Below, piece by piece: positions 35,602-46,734 of a DNA stretch of 64,000 nt; the stretch's first letter is position 1; each line of letters begins with the position of its first letter. The stretch is from Clostridium thermarum (GTDB lineage Bacteria > Bacillota > Clostridia > Clostridiales > Clostridiaceae). The notes under the pieces are model-generated. The model was not told where the DNA came from, did no database searches, and saw only the letters and a program-made list of their open reading frames with translations. The stretch is taken from NCBI RefSeq assembly GCF_006351925.1, contig NZ_CP040924.1, positions 2,547,860 through 2,611,859 of the forward strand, read 5' to 3'. Both the position numbers and the translations under genes were made by a program.

Positions 35602-36595
35602 AGTTATCACGCAGCCTTTCCCTAATCAATTCAGCATCCATTGCATTAATTTTTCCTACCATAATTATTCTGATAAGCTTTATTTCATTTTCCTTTGCAA
35701 AGAGATATGCAATAACCGGCTCCGGCCCAAAGCTTACATATTTTGCATCTTTCATCATTTTCATAATATAATCATCGGTTAGCTTTTCTAAACTATTTAA
35801 GGAACCAGTTTTCAGGTATTCCTCAACTCCAGCTCTCAATGGTTCAACATAATCTGTGTAGGAAAGTCTCCCTGGTATGCTCTCTACTGTATCCATCAAT
35901 AAGGATATAAGCCTATCCTTGTCGATGTTTCCCCCATCAATAAGTACTGAAACTAAAAAGTCTCTTCCCTTATTTTGCTTTTTCACCCTAATGAGAGATT
36001 TTATGTTTGTTAAATCAATTTGGAACTTTACATAACGTTCTACGAAGCTATTATCAATTTCCTTAACTAAAGATAGTATATGTCTGAACATATATCTGTC
36101 AATAATTAAATCAATCCTTTGAGGATCCTTAGTATTTTCAAAATCCTTTTGTGCTTCCTCTATGGCATCTCTCATAATGGCCGGTAAATCACTATAGTTA
36201 TCATTTCTTATGGCATTCTTTAGTTTTTCTGCCTCAAGCATCCCTACAGGAACTAAAAGTTGTGAGAAATCCTCCTTTAAAGCCTTAGCCTTAATCAACA
36301 CCTTTATATTGTGATAATCGTATCTTATACTCATAACATCTACTACGGACTTTACGGGACTGATATCATATAGGAGCTTATAAACTCTTTTCAGTTCTTC
36401 GCTTAACATTTCTTCATAGTCCTCAGCCCTTTTTACATGAGACATATGAGCAGCATACTCAGTTTCCTGCAGTACCTTTACTGCATCCCATGCACTATTA
36501 CTGTCTATCATTCTATCTAACTTAGCTTTATCCAGTAATCGGGTTTCCAGAACTCTGAGCCTAGGTATAACATTGGTAAAAACCATATTATTCAT
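35594..36595 (-). CDS. ntpC: V-type ATPase subunit C (ring-stalk connector)
   Basis: Cone-shaped subunit that couples the central stalk to the K ring (AtpC/V-ATPase d-like). Seen: 333 residues, all-helical, [20 protein letters not shown] opening, [15 protein letters not shown], and the repeated three-fold motif with [10 protein letters not shown]. Standard length. GAGGGG seven bases upstream supports the start. Confidence 0.93.
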   Translation of the reverse strand: MNNMVFTNVIPRLRVLETRLLDKAKLDRMIDSNSAWDAVKVLQETEYAAHMSHVKRAEDYEEMLSEELKRVYKLLYDISPVKSVVDVMSIRYDYHNIKVLIKAKALKEDFSQLLVPVGMLEAEKLKNAIRNDNYSDLPAIMRDAIEEAQKDFENTKDPQRIDLIIDRYMFRHILSLVKEIDNSFVERYVKFQIDLTNIKSLIRVKKQNKGRDFLVSVLIDGGNIDKDRLISLLMDTVESIPGRLSYTDYVEPLRAGVEEYLKTGSLNSLEKLTDDYIMKMMKDAKYVSFGPEPVIAYLFAKENEIKLIRIIMVGKINAMDAELIRERLRDNYV

Positions 36596-36639
36596 TTACT
36601 GCCCCTCCTCTGCTACTGAAAGAACATACATAGTAGTTC

Positions 36640-37239
36640 TTAACTAAATAATATATTTGCTACCTCGTTTACTAAATCGTCCTTTAAAGAGTCTAATAAG
36701 GCTTCGATGGTATAGTTTATTTCTATACCACCATTTTCAACTATAAAGCCTCCGGAAAAGTCTCCATAATTGGAACTTAGCTTGAGGTTACCTGCTTTAC
36801 CTTCAGAGCTTAATATACTATTTATACCTGCTAGGAAGGCTTCATCAATTTTGTTAATGTCTTGCTTTGAAATCCTAATGGTCTCATTGCCCTTTAAATC
36901 TAGTGCAATTAAGCTGTTTTTAATAAAGCTTAAATATCGATCCTGAGGAAGAGTCTTCATACTTTCCAGTGCTTGGTCAAAGACCTTTGAAATAATCTCC
37001 TGCTTTGCAGCAAGTTTTCTATTTCTAGCCTCTAGGGTAGCAGAGGAAATCACTCTCTCTTTCTTTAATACTGCTTCTGACTTTGCCTTAGTAATCTTTT
37101 CCGCTTTTTCCGCTTCAGCAGCGGCTATTCGTTTTGCAACTATGGCCTTCTCCTCTTCAGCAGCGGACTGCAGAATCTCCTGCACTTGTCGTTCTGCATC
37201 CTTTATTATCTTATCTATAAGAACATTTATATCAGACAT
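36640..37239 (-). CDS. ntpE: V-type ATPase subunit E (peripheral stalk)
   Basis: Peripheral stalk subunit that forms the stator with subunit G/H. Seen: 199 residues, a long charged N-terminal coiled coil (about 1-75; KDAERQVQEILQSAAEEEKA), then a globular C-terminal domain (GGFIVENGGIEINYTIEALL), the standard E layout. 44 nt from subunit C. Confidence 0.94.
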   Translation of the reverse strand: MSDINVLIDKIIKDAERQVQEILQSAAEEEKAIVAKRIAAAEAEKAEKITKAKSEAVLKKERVISSATLEARNRKLAAKQEIISKVFDQALESMKTLPQDRYLSFIKNSLIALDLKGNETIRISKQDINKIDEAFLAGINSILSSEGKAGNLKLSSNYGDFSGGFIVENGGIEINYTIEALLDSLKDDLVNEVANILFS

Positions 37240-37273
37240 TGCTTCACATCCTTAAATTTGTTTACCTCATTTA

Positions 37274-39721
<2,448 letters not shown>

Positions 39722-39735
<14 letters not shown>

Positions 39736-40048
39736 CTGTCTTCACTATCCTCTCAATTACCATGTTTACAGCCTTACTTAGCTTATCGCAGGATAAATTT
39801 AATATTTCCTCAGCTTCCTTCCTACTTTTTTCTGCTATAGGTGTTACCTCCTGCTGTGCTTCTAAAAGTGCATCATCTATTATGCTTTTAGCTTCACTAT
39901 TCGCTTCTGCCATTATTTTGTCATATTCCTCATTTGCCCTTTGCTCTGCCGCTTTAATAATTTCCTTTTTATTTGCTACAGCTTCGCTAATTATCAGGTC
40001 AGCTTTAGTTTCAGCCTCTTTTAGACTATTTATAACTTCTAGTGCCAA
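39722..40048 (-). CDS. ntpG: V-type ATPase subunit G/H (peripheral stalk)
   Basis: Small coiled-coil partner of subunit E in the peripheral stalk. Seen: 108 residues, alanine- and glutamate-rich heptads (NSLKEAETKADLIISEAVAN, NEEYDKIMAEAN). The start is TTG at 40048 because AGGTGG lies eight bases upstream; the longer ATG frame at 40090 has no ribosome site. First gene of the operon. Confidence 0.88.
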
Positions 40049-40091
40049 TATATCACCACCTTTTCCTAGTTTGTTATTAAAATATAACATT

Positions 40092-40164
40092 TAATACTTA
40101 AAACAGTATTAAATACAATTTAATGTTTAGGTATATTATAATGTATTTAATAGTAAAGTTTCAA
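40092..40164 (-). promoter_or_regulatory. Promoter of the V-ATPase operon
   Basis: TTGAAA (40159-40164), 18-nt spacer, TATAAT (40135-40140). In the leader a perfect 7-bp inverted repeat TAATACT/AGTATTA with a 6-nt loop lies at 40092-40111. No sensor motif recognised. Confidence 0.65.
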
Positions 40165-40196
40165 CACTAATATATGTAAAGCATATCAACTAATAA

Positions 40197-41882
40197 TCAG
40201 ATTCCTGAAAAATAAATGGTTTTCACTGGTGTTTTTTCATTGGCGTACACTAAATAACATTTCCTTTTAAATATAGCATTATCACCAACAAACCTATCAA
40301 TATCTATGTCATATCCCTCTATGTATACTCCTTTGGTTGTAGTTATATTGTACTTGTCTATGAGCATCTGCTTGATTTTCTTTTCCTCTTCTTTTGAAAT
40401 CTTTCTATCTAAAAAATCAGGAATCCAATTCTTTTTATTTGAACTTAAGTAATCATATTTTATAATATCCTTTAATACAGCACTATCTTTTCCAATAAAT
40501 TTTTCATTAAAATCAATGAAAATTCTATAGTATTCTACGCCGGAAATATTCCTATCAAAGTATCCCTCTGAATCAAAAAATTCCGATAGCTTATGAAAGA
40601 AGTCAAAAGCAGTCTCAAAATCAGGAATTAAGTACTTTAATACGTTATCAAAATTTCCGCTGTTATAGTATTTAGCCACCATCTCTTCTATTTTTTTTAA
40701 CACCAGCAATTCCTCATAAGAGATATCTTTGTTTTTTAGAATCTCATAGGGTGGATATGGTGAATAAACCATTCCCCACTTTAATTCCTCTTCTCTCATT
40801 AAGGATCCTTTCAAAAGCTTTAAAAAGCCTAGCTGTATTTCATGAGGCCCCATTGAATATACCTCATTAAAGGATTTTTTAAAGGAAGTAAAATCCTCTT
40901 CAGGTAAACCGGCGATTAAGTCTAAGTGAAGCTTGATATTATCGGCAGCCTTCAGTTTTTTTACATTATCAGCTAATTTCTCAAGATTCATTGTCCTGTC
41001 TATATTTCTAATAACTTTTTCATTTGTGGTCTGAACTCCGATTTCAAATTGAAACCGTCCCTTAGGTGCAGAAACTAATATTTCTATATCCTCATCTGTA
41101 AGTAAATCAGCTGATATTTCAAAATGAAAGCAAGTGTCTGTATCCTGTTCCTTTAGAAAATTCCATATTTCTCTTGCGTAACCCCTATTGGCATTAAAGG
41201 TTCTGTCAACAAATTTCACCAGTGAAATCCCTCTTTTCATCAGAATACTTAGCTCACTTTTAACCACTTCTATATCCCTAAATCTTACTCCATCTATGGT
41301 TGAAGAAAGGCAATACTTACACCTAAAGGGGCATCCTCTTGCAGCTTCATAGTATATTATTTTATTTTTAAAGTTATCTTCATCTCTATAGGGAAATCTC
41401 AATTGATTTATGTCAATTAAATTTCTGTGAAGTGGTGTGTTAATCTGTCCCTTTGAATCTTTATACCATAGTCCCCTAATACCTTCCAAAACTCTCTGGC
41501 CAAGCTTATATTGGAGGAACTCACGAAAGGTCTCCTCACCTTCCCCTTCAATTACATAGTCTCCTTCATTGCTTTGGAGGAATTCCTCTGCATCATAAGA
41601 AACCTCCGGCCCTCCATACAAGATCTCTATATTTTCATTCACTCTTTTTATGAGCCTAGATAACTTTTCTACTATATCAATGTTCCATATATAGCAAGAA
41701 AATCCAATAACGTCGGGCTTTTCCTTCAATATACTTTCTAAGATGTTTTCTAGACTGTCATTTATGGAAAACTCCTTTATAGTGCATTGATAATCTACGT
41801 CCTGTGTAAAATGTTTTAAGTATCTTACGGCCAAATTTGTATGTACATATTTAGCATTCAATGCAATCAATACTACTTTCAT
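40197..41882 (-). CDS. B12-binding radical SAM protein (DUF4080 type)
   Basis: A 561-residue anaerobic enzyme with an N-terminal B12-binding-like domain (about 1-140; ALNAKYVHTNLAVRYL, ILYGGPEVSY) and a radical SAM core with CxxxCxxC ligands at Cys184, Cys188 and Cys191 (ARGCPFRCKYC). A C-terminal segment of about 180 residues matches the DUF4080 extension. The His of the canonical DxHxxG B12 loop is not evident, so cobalamin may not be bound in the usual way. Substrate unknown. It overlaps the upstream methyltransferase-like gene by 32 nt. Confidence 0.88.
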   Translation of the reverse strand: MKVVLIALNAKYVHTNLAVRYLKHFTQDVDYQCTIKEFSINDSLENILESILKEKPDVIGFSCYIWNIDIVEKLSRLIKRVNENIEILYGGPEVSYDAEEFLQSNEGDYVIEGEGEETFREFLQYKLGQRVLEGIRGLWYKDSKGQINTPLHRNLIDINQLRFPYRDEDNFKNKIIYYEAARGCPFRCKYCLSSTIDGVRFRDIEVVKSELSILMKRGISLVKFVDRTFNANRGYAREIWNFLKEQDTDTCFHFEISADLLTDEDIEILVSAPKGRFQFEIGVQTTNEKVIRNIDRTMNLEKLADNVKKLKAADNIKLHLDLIAGLPEEDFTSFKKSFNEVYSMGPHEIQLGFLKLLKGSLMREEELKWGMVYSPYPPYEILKNKDISYEELLVLKKIEEMVAKYYNSGNFDNVLKYLIPDFETAFDFFHKLSEFFDSEGYFDRNISGVEYYRIFIDFNEKFIGKDSAVLKDIIKYDYLSSNKKNWIPDFLDRKISKEEEKKIKQMLIDKYNITTTKGVYIEGYDIDIDRFVGDNAIFKRKCYLVYANEKTPVKTIYFSGI

Positions 41883-42435
41883 CCTTCTTTTTTCCTCTCC
41901 TGGTATTCTTTCTTTTAGCTCTTAAGAAGAAAATTTCTTTACCTTGTTTTTCTTCTGTTACCTCAAAATAAGGGTTTATAATTTTCTTCACCTGTGATAG
42001 GCTTAACTGCTTTATAGGGTTAAAGTTATTAATTTTAATTGTCTGTGTCTCATTTTCGCTTAGTAACACCTCCACCCGAAGGTCTACTAGTCTGCCCATG
42101 GCCTTGTTTATATCCCAAATTATTATTTCTCCACAGTCCCTAATGTACTTATAAAGTTCTTTAATTAATTTTCGTCTTTTTCCGGCACTACTTAAGGGAC
42201 TTAAGGTAAAAAACAACACAGCGGTGTGATAATATTCTCTTTCAATAAGATCTTTCTCCTCATCCATTAGGTATTCTACAGCCACTTCATCATCATTTTG
42301 TCTGCAGATTTTGTAAATTATACCATAGTTCTTTACGCCAATATCAATAACATCCCCTTTAAGTTTCAAATTCTGCATATCGATTTGTACAGTATCCTTG
42401 ATCTTATTGCCACTGAAAGCATCTTTAATACTCAT
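41851..42435 (-). CDS. Methyltransferase-like hypothetical protein
   Basis: A 194-residue protein from ATG 42435 (AAAGGTGG nine bases upstream). It has a class I SAM methyltransferase-like strand order (DVIDIG, YHTAVLFFTLSPL, CGEIIIWDINKAMG) but the usual glycine-rich SAM loop is degenerate. It overlaps the radical SAM gene, so the two are likely translated together and may act on one substrate. Inferred family only. Confidence 0.6.
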   Translation of the reverse strand: MSIKDAFSGNKIKDTVQIDMQNLKLKGDVIDIGVKNYGIIYKICRQNDDEVAVEYLMDEEKDLIEREYYHTAVLFFTLSPLSSAGKRRKLIKELYKYIRDCGEIIIWDINKAMGRLVDLRVEVLLSENETQTIKINNFNPIKQLSLSQVKKIINPYFEVTEEKQGKEIFFLRAKRKNTRRGKKKDESSIDCIEC

Positions 42436-42511
42436 TATTTTCAACCACCTTTTTAATAATTATCCGAATTATCAGATTGTAAATACTTATCAATCAACTT
42501 TAATTCAACAA

Positions 42512-42555
42512 AAGAAAAAAGAATTCCTCCATTTTATGGAAGAATCCCTATTTTT
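42512..42555 (-). terminator. Terminator of the phospholipase C-like gene
   Basis: A stem GGATTCTTCCAT/ATGGAGGAATTCT with a 3-nt loop, then TTTTTT on the minus strand; near the stop at 42548. Confidence 0.75.
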
Positions 42556-43258
42556 TATATTTTATAACTTCATCATAAAAATCCAGCATGAGCCCTGCGG
42601 TGGTTCTCTGAGCTTCATGTATAATCTCCGTGGTCAATTTTTTGAACCTCTCTTCAAGCTCATATATCACTTCGTATTTTTCATGTGCTCTAGTTGCCAT
42701 TTTTGCATTATTAATTATATATTCATCAAGAGCGCCATATCTCTTAATGCCATATTCTGCTTCAAAGGAGTAGTCTGACATAAGCCTGGCAATTATCCAA
42801 AGCTCAAATCTGCGATGGCTTTTAAGCAGCTTGTTGCTTACATGATGTGGAACAGTGACATCCTGTACTAAGTGGCATGCAGCCCCGAAATAAAAAACTG
42901 CCTTTTCTAGCTCTCCATTTTTCAGTAGGGTTACTGCCTTCTTGTAGTATTTTACAAACTCCGTCAGTGCATCTGAAAAGCCATATAGTCCCCTGGATTT
43001 TTCAGCATGAAAAAAGTGATTTGAACTTTTCAGGTCCTGGTCTGCCCAAGTTACCCCAAGATTAAGAGGTTTTATATGCTCTCTGTAGAATTTATATTGC
43101 TCCACTTGATTTTCATTCTTTAGTATATCAATTGCTCTCATATTAATATATTTATGAACGGTACAGTGGGTTTTTAGCATCACCTTTTTTACAGGATTAA
43201 CTGCAAACATCAATCCTTGCAGAGTCCTTCCATAGGTTGTTTCTATTTTATTCTTCAT
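42548..43258 (-). CDS. Zinc-dependent phospholipase C-like protein without signal peptide
   Basis: A 236-residue protein of the bacterial Zn-PLC (alpha-toxin N-domain) fold. Metal-binding candidates seen: His31 and His35 (HCTVHKYIN), Asp73 (WADQD), His81 and His84 (HFFHA), His129 and Asp133 (HLVQDVTVPHH), His138/139. There is no signal peptide and no C-terminal C2 domain, unlike the secreted toxins. A cytoplasmic or surface house-keeping role is inferred; toxicity is not indicated. Confidence 0.82.
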   Translation of the reverse strand: MKNKIETTYGRTLQGLMFAVNPVKKVMLKTHCTVHKYINMRAIDILKNENQVEQYKFYREHIKPLNLGVTWADQDLKSSNHFFHAEKSRGLYGFSDALTEFVKYYKKAVTLLKNGELEKAVFYFGAACHLVQDVTVPHHVSNKLLKSHRRFELWIIARLMSDYSFEAEYGIKRYGALDEYIINNAKMATRAHEKYEVIYELEERFKKLTTEIIHEAQRTTAGLMLDFYDEVIKYKK

Positions 43259-43274
43259 AAATTGGATTTCTCCT

Positions 43275-44567
43275 TTATTCTATTTGACTCTTAAGTCTCC
43301 AAATGATAAGTACCGCTAAAACTGTTACCAATCCTGTAACAAAAATTAAAATGATTTTACCATTGCCTTCAACAGGACTGATATTCTGGCCAAATTGAAG
43401 CAGCAGTCCTTCATTTTCTTCTAAAATCAACAAACTGTTGCCAATTATTTTAAGGTCTTTTATTTTATAGGCCTTATCCAACTTTATCTTTTGCTCAACT
43501 ATTCCTTTGTTATCTAAAGCATATATTATATTATCCAAATTATCATAGAAATATATACAGTCCTTTTTGCCTAAGACTCCCTGCTTATCAACGACTAATG
43601 CAGACAGACTACTTAGTGTCTTATGTTGATATATAGGAGCCGGCGGATTATTTGACGGATGATTTTGAAGCAAAAATTGAAGCCTTTCGCTATTGCTCCC
43701 TTTAAATCTTGGACTGGTTATGGGATCTCCTCCGCTGAAATCAGGCCACCCATACCATACATCTGCTTTAAGCTCATATATGTAATCCACATCTCCCTTA
43801 ACTGCTCTATCTCCACGTGGTTCCATCCCTCCAACTGCTGCATATATTTTACCTTTACTGTCAAAGTCCATACCCTTTACATTTCTTATTCCCCAGCAAA
43901 ACAATGAATTTTGATTTTCATTAAGACTATATACCATTACCGATGCATTTCCCGGCAAGTGTCCTGATACTTTCTGCCCAGGAAGACTTTTTGTGTTATA
44001 GGGAAGGAAGGCTCCGGTCTTACCGTTGATATTTTCTGCTAAGCTAATATTTTTAGGCGAAATATCGTGATTAAAGGGATATGTATCCTTCCAAGCATTG
44101 TCATCTCCTACAATTCCGGAATTTGTGGCTGCTCCAATGGCTATGTATATTTTATCATCCTTTACCATCAGCTTGCAATCTGGATAGTCTCCAAAATTAG
44201 GCAATCTTTTGATTAATTCTACCATCTCTTTTGTTTGTATATCCAAAGCTGAAAAGGTGGAATTATTAATAAGGTATATCTTGTCCTTATAATACTCTAT
44301 AGACCTTATGTCTGCAGTTCTGTCCTCAAAGAATGTGTAGCTCTTACCGCTTTTTTCAATTATCTGTATCTTATTTTTAAAAGCAATGAATATATCTTCA
44401 CTCTTTATTGTAAAATCTCTAGAATCTCTAAACCCACCAGCCAAAACACTATAATTAGCCTTGCTGTCGCCGTTAAAAAATTTTCCTCCGCCAGTAAAGC
44501 TACCACCTGAAAAATATGAAGAGCCTAAAAATAACAAGGCTAATATAATATAAATTTCCTTCTTCAT
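43275..44567 (-). CDS. Membrane-anchored beta-propeller (PQQ sugar dehydrogenase-like)
   Basis: A 430-residue extracytoplasmic protein with an N-terminal hydrophobic signal or anchor and a C-terminal membrane segment (VTGLVTVLAVLIIW) plus short basic tail. The middle resembles the glucose/sorbosone dehydrogenase propeller: SVMVYSLNENQ, GIRNVKGMDFDSKGKIYAAVGG, KADVWYGWPDFSGGDP. Catalytic His and PQQ ligands of true dehydrogenases cannot be confirmed by eye, so activity is open. Follows the phospholipase-like gene by 16 nt. Confidence 0.75.
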   Translation of the reverse strand: MKKEIYIILALLFLGSSYFSGGSFTGGGKFFNGDSKANYSVLAGGFRDSRDFTIKSEDIFIAFKNKIQIIEKSGKSYTFFEDRTADIRSIEYYKDKIYLINNSTFSALDIQTKEMVELIKRLPNFGDYPDCKLMVKDDKIYIAIGAATNSGIVGDDNAWKDTYPFNHDISPKNISLAENINGKTGAFLPYNTKSLPGQKVSGHLPGNASVMVYSLNENQNSLFCWGIRNVKGMDFDSKGKIYAAVGGMEPRGDRAVKGDVDYIYELKADVWYGWPDFSGGDPITSPRFKGSNSERLQFLLQNHPSNNPPAPIYQHKTLSSLSALVVDKQGVLGKKDCIYFYDNLDNIIYALDNKGIVEQKIKLDKAYKIKDLKIIGNSLLILEENEGLLLQFGQNISPVEGNGKIILIFVTGLVTVLAVLIIWRLKSQIE

Positions 44568-44636
44568 TTTTCCTCCAAATTAAAATACTCTACATAAACA
44601 TATATATTTTAAATTCTTTCTATTAATGAGTTATAA

Positions 44637-44665
44637 TAAAAAAAACTGCATAGATTGCAGTTTTA
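44637..44665 (-). terminator. Terminator of the 44663 gene
   Basis: AAAACTGCAATCTATGCAGTTTT-like stem (ACTGCA/TGCAGT) followed by T run; overlaps the stop. Confidence 0.75.
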
Positions 44666-45184
44666 TAATATATATCCCTTCAAAAATTCTATTACATTTT
44701 TGTAGCCATGATAAGTATTAGTATTTTTCATGAATACCTTAACTTTTTCATTAGATAATATGACATTCATACCGTTCTTTATCTTTTCAGTTTTTACCAG
44801 GTAACCTTCAGCATAATGGCCATCAACTTTATAATCATGAATATATATACTTTTTTCGTAAAGATCAATAACCAGGATTTTGCCCTTTTTTGTTTTATCA
44901 ATATTAACAAGCGTTCCATCCTTTAAAGTATATACTTTTAATGGCTTGAGACTGCCATCTGGATTATAGCCTTTAAATGCAAAATATTTCTCTTCTATAG
45001 AGTTACTTTTTACATCGGATATTAATATATTTATATTAAAATCATTATTATCTAATTCAGATTTCTTTTTTAAATTTTCTCTTATATTAGAGCATACCTT
45101 TAAAGCACTATTAACCTTTAGCTTAAAGATCTGCTTACCTAAGAATGACTCATTTGAACAAAAGGTTATAGTCTCATTTAGCAC
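44663..45184 (-). CDS. Hypothetical protein, 173 residues
   Basis: Not recognised. Soluble, lysine-rich, no signal peptide. The C-terminal half has alternating beta strands (KILVIDLYEKSIYIHDYKV, GYLVKTEKIKNGMNVIL). Codon use and base composition match the neighbours. It lies divergent from the M29 peptidase gene and upstream of a strong terminator, so it is probably a single-gene unit. Confidence 0.65.
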   Translation of the reverse strand: MLNETITFCSNESFLGKQIFKLKVNSALKVCSNIRENLKKKSELDNNDFNINILISDVKSNSIEEKYFAFKGYNPDGSLKPLKVYTLKDGTLVNIDKTKKGKILVIDLYEKSIYIHDYKVDGHYAEGYLVKTEKIKNGMNVILSNEKVKVFMKNTNTYHGYKNVIEFLKGYIL

Positions 45185-45325
45185 TATTAACGCCCTTCCT
45201 TTCTATATATTCCCCCAAAAATCGAGTGTTTTCTACCTAACGAGAATTATACTATATAAGATAAAACATTGTCAATTTATTATAAATATCTTATAATTGA
45301 GGAAACTATTTTGGGAGGTATCAAC

Positions 45326-46441
45326 ATGAAAGATGCAAGGATGTTGCAATTAGCAAAAAACTTAGTCAACTACTCCTGTGAAGTTAAAAAGGGAGAAAAA
45401 GTATTAATTGAGGCCTATGATTTGGATGAAGCCTTTGTTGCAGAACTTGTAAAGCAAGTTTATTTAACCGGGGGTATACCATTTGTTACCATCAAACAAA
45501 ATGCAGTTAATCGATCAATATATATGGGATGCACTGAAGAACAGTTGAAACTTATGGCTAAATATGAGGCACAAAGAATGTCAGAAATGGATGTTTACAT
45601 AGGTGTAAGAGGCGGCAATAACTCTTCTCAGCTTTCTGATGTGCCAGGAGAAAAAATGTCCCTATATCAAAAGTATTTCTGGGCAACTGTTCACGGTGAA
45701 ATTAGAGTTCCCAAAACAAGATGGGTTGTTTTGAGATATCCAACTGCATCCATGGCACAATCAGCCTCTATGAGTACTGAAGGCTTTGAAGATTTCTATT
45801 TCAATGTATGTAATTTGGATTACAGCAAAATGTCCAAGGCTATGGACGCCCTTGTAGACATAATTAACAGGACAGATAAGGTTCATATAAAGGGTGAAGG
45901 TACAGATTTAACCTTTTCCATTAAAGGCATGCATGGAATAAAATGTGACGGAAAGGTTAATATTCCGGATGGAGAAGTATATACTGCTCCTGTAAGAGAT
46001 TCCGTTAACGGATATATTACCTACAATACACCTGCTGTATATGAAGGTTTTACTTATGAAAACATCAGACTGGAATTTAAGGACGGAAAAATCATCAAAG
46101 CTACTGCCAACGATACCGAAAGAATTAATAAGGTATTTGACACAGATGAAGGTGCAAGATATGTAGGAGAATTTGCCATAGGGGTGAATCCCTATATTCT
46201 ATACCCAATGAAAGATACTCTCTTTGATGAAAAGATTGCCGGTTCTATTCACTTTACTCCGGGAAAATCCTACGAGGATTGTTTTAACGGAAATGTATCC
46301 GCTATTCACTGGGATTTAGTTTATATCCAAAGACCGGAATATGGTGGTGGAGAAATCTACTTCGATGATGTGCTGATTAGAAAAGACGGGATATTTGTAA
46401 TTGATGAGCTTAAGCAGTTAAACCCAGAAAACCTAAAATAA
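45326..46441 (+). CDS. M29-family aminopeptidase (AmpS/T-like)
   Basis: Cytoplasmic metallo-aminopeptidase with a two-domain fold. Seen: 371 residues from ATG 45326 (GGGAGG seven bases upstream), KNLVNYSCEVKKGEKVLIEA opening, EGTDLTFSIKGM, NIPDGEVYTAPVRDSVNG (metal-ligand Glu region), and the final HWDLVYIQRPEYGGGEIYFD with His and Tyr of the family. Length is a little short of the 400-410 usual. Stands alone. Confidence 0.92.
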   Translation: MKDARMLQLAKNLVNYSCEVKKGEKVLIEAYDLDEAFVAELVKQVYLTGGIPFVTIKQNAVNRSIYMGCTEEQLKLMAKYEAQRMSEMDVYIGVRGGNNSSQLSDVPGEKMSLYQKYFWATVHGEIRVPKTRWVVLRYPTASMAQSASMSTEGFEDFYFNVCNLDYSKMSKAMDALVDIINRTDKVHIKGEGTDLTFSIKGMHGIKCDGKVNIPDGEVYTAPVRDSVNGYITYNTPAVYEGFTYENIRLEFKDGKIIKATANDTERINKVFDTDEGARYVGEFAIGVNPYILYPMKDTLFDEKIAGSIHFTPGKSYEDCFNGNVSAIHWDLVYIQRPEYGGGEIYFDDVLIRKDGIFVIDELKQLNPENLK

Positions 46442-46442
46442 T

Positions 46443-46585
46443 AGACAATGGACAATTGACAATTGAAGACGATTTAGTACAGATTCGCTTTGCTAAATCT
46501 TTTATTATATAAAATTTTAGAGATTCAGCTCTGCTGGGTCTCTTCCTTCATTGTACATCGCAACTGTCAATTGTCAAATTAATAA
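46443..46585. repeat. MITE-like palindromic element, about 140 nt
   Basis: Flanks GACAATTGACAATTGA (left) and TCAATTGTCAAATT (right) are inverted copies. Inside are two hairpins: GATTTAG...CTAAATC and AGAGA-CAGC-TCT-GCTG-TCTCT. It fills most of the gap between the aminopeptidase and spoVB, codes for nothing, and has no transposase. Related shorter units lie at 35244-35280 and 49880-49956. Confidence 0.65.
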
Positions 46586-46734
46586 TATCGTGTTGTCCCT
46601 CGAAAAATCATTAATACAGCAATAGTTTTTAATGTGCATATATTCTCTAGCTCCCGAATAAATATAATTGACAATACTTGTTAAGGGAGTGAGACTGCTG
46701 CCCCAATAAATATTAATTGTTGGTGCTTTTTATT
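46586..46734. other. Remaining spacer before spoVB
   Basis: AT-rich. GGGAGTGAGACTG near 46685 could be a ribosome site for an unseen frame; no gene is seen here. Confidence 0.4.
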
